Origin: Candidatus Moraniibacteriota bacterium | GTDB taxonomy: Bacteria; Patescibacteriota; Minisyncoccia; Moranbacterales; GCA-2747515 | NCBI GenBank assembly: GCA_030592425.1 | Contig: JAUVJK010000038.1 | Coordinates: forward strand, 1 to 7,872 | Direction: 5' to 3' | Length of the DNA: 7,872 nt | Program-made: the position numbers and the translations under genes | Notes under the pieces: model-generated | What the model saw: the letters and a program-made list of their open reading frames with translations, nothing else | Told to the model about the DNA's origin: nothing | Databases searched by the model: none | Shown: positions 7,091 to 7,872 of the stretch, in pieces | Layout: each line of letters starts with the position of its first letter | How positions within the stretch are numbered: the stretch's first letter is position 1

Positions 7091-7110
7091 ATGCTCCTGC
7101 TCTGTATAAT
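7082..7110 (+). promoter_or_regulatory. Promoter of the GT-C gene, predicted to give a leaderless transcript
   Basis: TTTGCA (7082-7087, 4 of 6 matches to TTGACA), a 17-base spacer and a perfect TATAAT (7105-7110). The usual distance from the -10 to the start of transcription puts +1 at about 7117, which is the A of the ATG. No Shine-Dalgarno motif lies before that ATG, as expected for a leaderless message. Confidence 0.6.
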
Positions 7111-7116
7111 GTGACT

Positions 7117-7872
7117 ATGACTCCAAAATTTCTGACGAATGCAGAAATTATCTATTTTTCACGCTTTATTCGCTCTTTAGCGCTTTTTGCATTGGGCACA
7201 CTCGGACTTGCGTTCTTTGGCTTTTTCCATATCCTCCCCATTGCAACACTCTTCATCCTCTGCTCCTATGACTTCTTTCATCATACACGTCATGCACACC
7301 TTGATCGTGGTATTCGCATCCTTCTTTCTCTTGCGCTTATCCTCATTCTTCTTCTCTCTCTTTTTGCCCAACAATCGATCTTTTCTGGTCGCGACCAAGG
7401 GGCGATAGCAGAAGCAGCAATCCAACTAGCAAATACAGGAATGCTCACTTTTGGCAATACATCGATCACTGCTTTTTTTAATCTTCATGAAAGTGGTCTT
7501 GCACAAAATTTTCCTGGTTTTTATTACACTGATGAAGGAACTCTTACAACACATTTTCCACTTCCCTATATTACCTGGCTTGGTGCTTTCTATGCTGTAT
7601 TTGGTATGTATGGGATCACGATCGCCAATGCTCTTCTGTTTTTTGTTTTTCTTTATTCCTTCTATATGGTCACGCGCTACTTCATGGGACATACCTATGG
7701 GCTCGTTGCATCACTTTTTGCGATCACGACATTTCCGTTGATCTTCTTCAGTAAATACACTCTCAGTGAAAATATGGCACTTGCCTTTCTCTGGGCAGGT
7801 ATCACACTCCTCATCCTCTATTTCTCTGCGATCTATCGAACGAAAACGCCAGGAAAAAATCTCCAACAGCGC
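7117..7872 (+). CDS. Polytopic GT-C-type glycosyltransferase, ArnT/PMT-like (partial, C-terminus beyond window)
   Basis: 252 codons are open from ATG 7117 to the window edge. The protein is strongly hydrophobic, with helices at about residues 16-50 (two), 66-84, 152-186 (two), 192-210 and 221-239. Between the third helix and the next lies a large outer loop containing SGRDQGAIAEAAIQLANTG (90-108). This matches the first extracytoplasmic loop of PMT/ArnT-like GT-C enzymes, where an acidic residue (here Asp93) sits in the active site. THFPLPYITWLGAFYAVFG (145-163) fits the conserved H-x-P-L-x-Y region after that loop, and SKYTLSENMALAFL (212-225) fits the later conserved SE segment. Such enzymes move sugars from polyprenyl-phosphate donors to lipids, proteins or glycans outside the membrane; the acceptor is unknown. 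The start fits the promoter position; an in-frame GTG at 7111 is less likely because it overlaps the region just after the -10. The gene is divergent from the AAA+ gene. Confidence 0.85.
   Translation, partial: MTPKFLTNAEIIYFSRFIRSLALFALGTLGLAFFGFFHILPIATLFILCSYDFFHHTRHAHLDRGIRILLSLALILILLLSLFAQQSIFSGRDQGAIAEAAIQLANTGMLTFGNTSITAFFNLHESGLAQNFPGFYYTDEGTLTTHFPLPYITWLGAFYAVFGMYGITIANALLFFVFLYSFYMVTRYFMGHTYGLVASLFAITTFPLIFFSKYTLSENMALAFLWAGITLLILYFSAIYRTKTPGKNLQQR

Noticed and set aside
7177..7425. Minus-strand open frame rich in Lys, Arg and Glu
   Set aside because: It is antisense to the GT-C gene; its composition is what the reverse complement of a Leu/Phe-rich membrane protein gives.
1..7872. 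CRISPR array, tRNA, rRNA or insertion sequence
   Set aside because: I saw no regular direct repeats, no tRNA-like or rRNA segments, no transposase and no terminal inverted repeats.

Overview
The window looks like a compact bacterial chromosome segment of modest GC content. It carries envelope and quality-control genes and no mobile DNA. A Patescibacteria (candidate phyla radiation) origin is my best guess. The reasons are short intergenic gaps, weak or absent Shine-Dalgarno signals in front of several genes, and a large two-domain Clp-type AAA+ ATPase whose N-terminus is a membrane region instead of a Clp-N domain. This is inference from gene character; no 16S rRNA or other phylogenetic marker is present.

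Layout: five genes lie on the minus strand and one diverges on the plus strand. Reading the minus strand from the right: a membrane-tethered Clp-like AAA+ protein (6998-4512, GTG start), a family-4 glycosyltransferase (4394-3189), a class A penicillin-binding protein (3133-941), a small exported cysteine-containing protein whose start codon lies inside the end of the PBP gene (948-256), and the N-terminal part of a membrane-anchored protein running off the left edge (179-1). On the plus strand a polytopic GT-C-type glycosyltransferase starts at 7117 and runs off the right edge. No tRNA, rRNA, CRISPR array, insertion sequence or convincing intrinsic terminator was seen.

Five sigma70-like promoter candidates fit the gaps: TGGTATAAT before the left-edge gene, TTGAAT-17-TAGAAT before the PBP, TTGTCA-17-TACAGT before GT4, TTGCAG-17-TACAAT before the AAA+ gene, and TTTGCA-17-TATAAT before the GT-C gene. 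The last one places transcription start on or next to the ATG, predicting a leaderless mRNA.

Functionally this is an envelope neighbourhood. The PBP polymerises and cross-links peptidoglycan, the two glycosyltransferases probably build surface glycans or glycolipids, and two proteins of unknown role are exported or membrane anchored. The AAA+ protein is the most unusual gene. Its first ATPase domain has lost the usual Walker B, arginine-finger and pore-loop residues. Its second domain keeps the ATPase motifs but lacks the GYVG pore loop, and no clear ClpP-docking tripeptide is visible. It may be a membrane-anchored remodelling ATPase that does not work as a standard ClpAP/ClpCP unfoldase. The tetranucleotide GATC is also strikingly frequent: about 112 by hand count, against roughly 30 expected from base composition.
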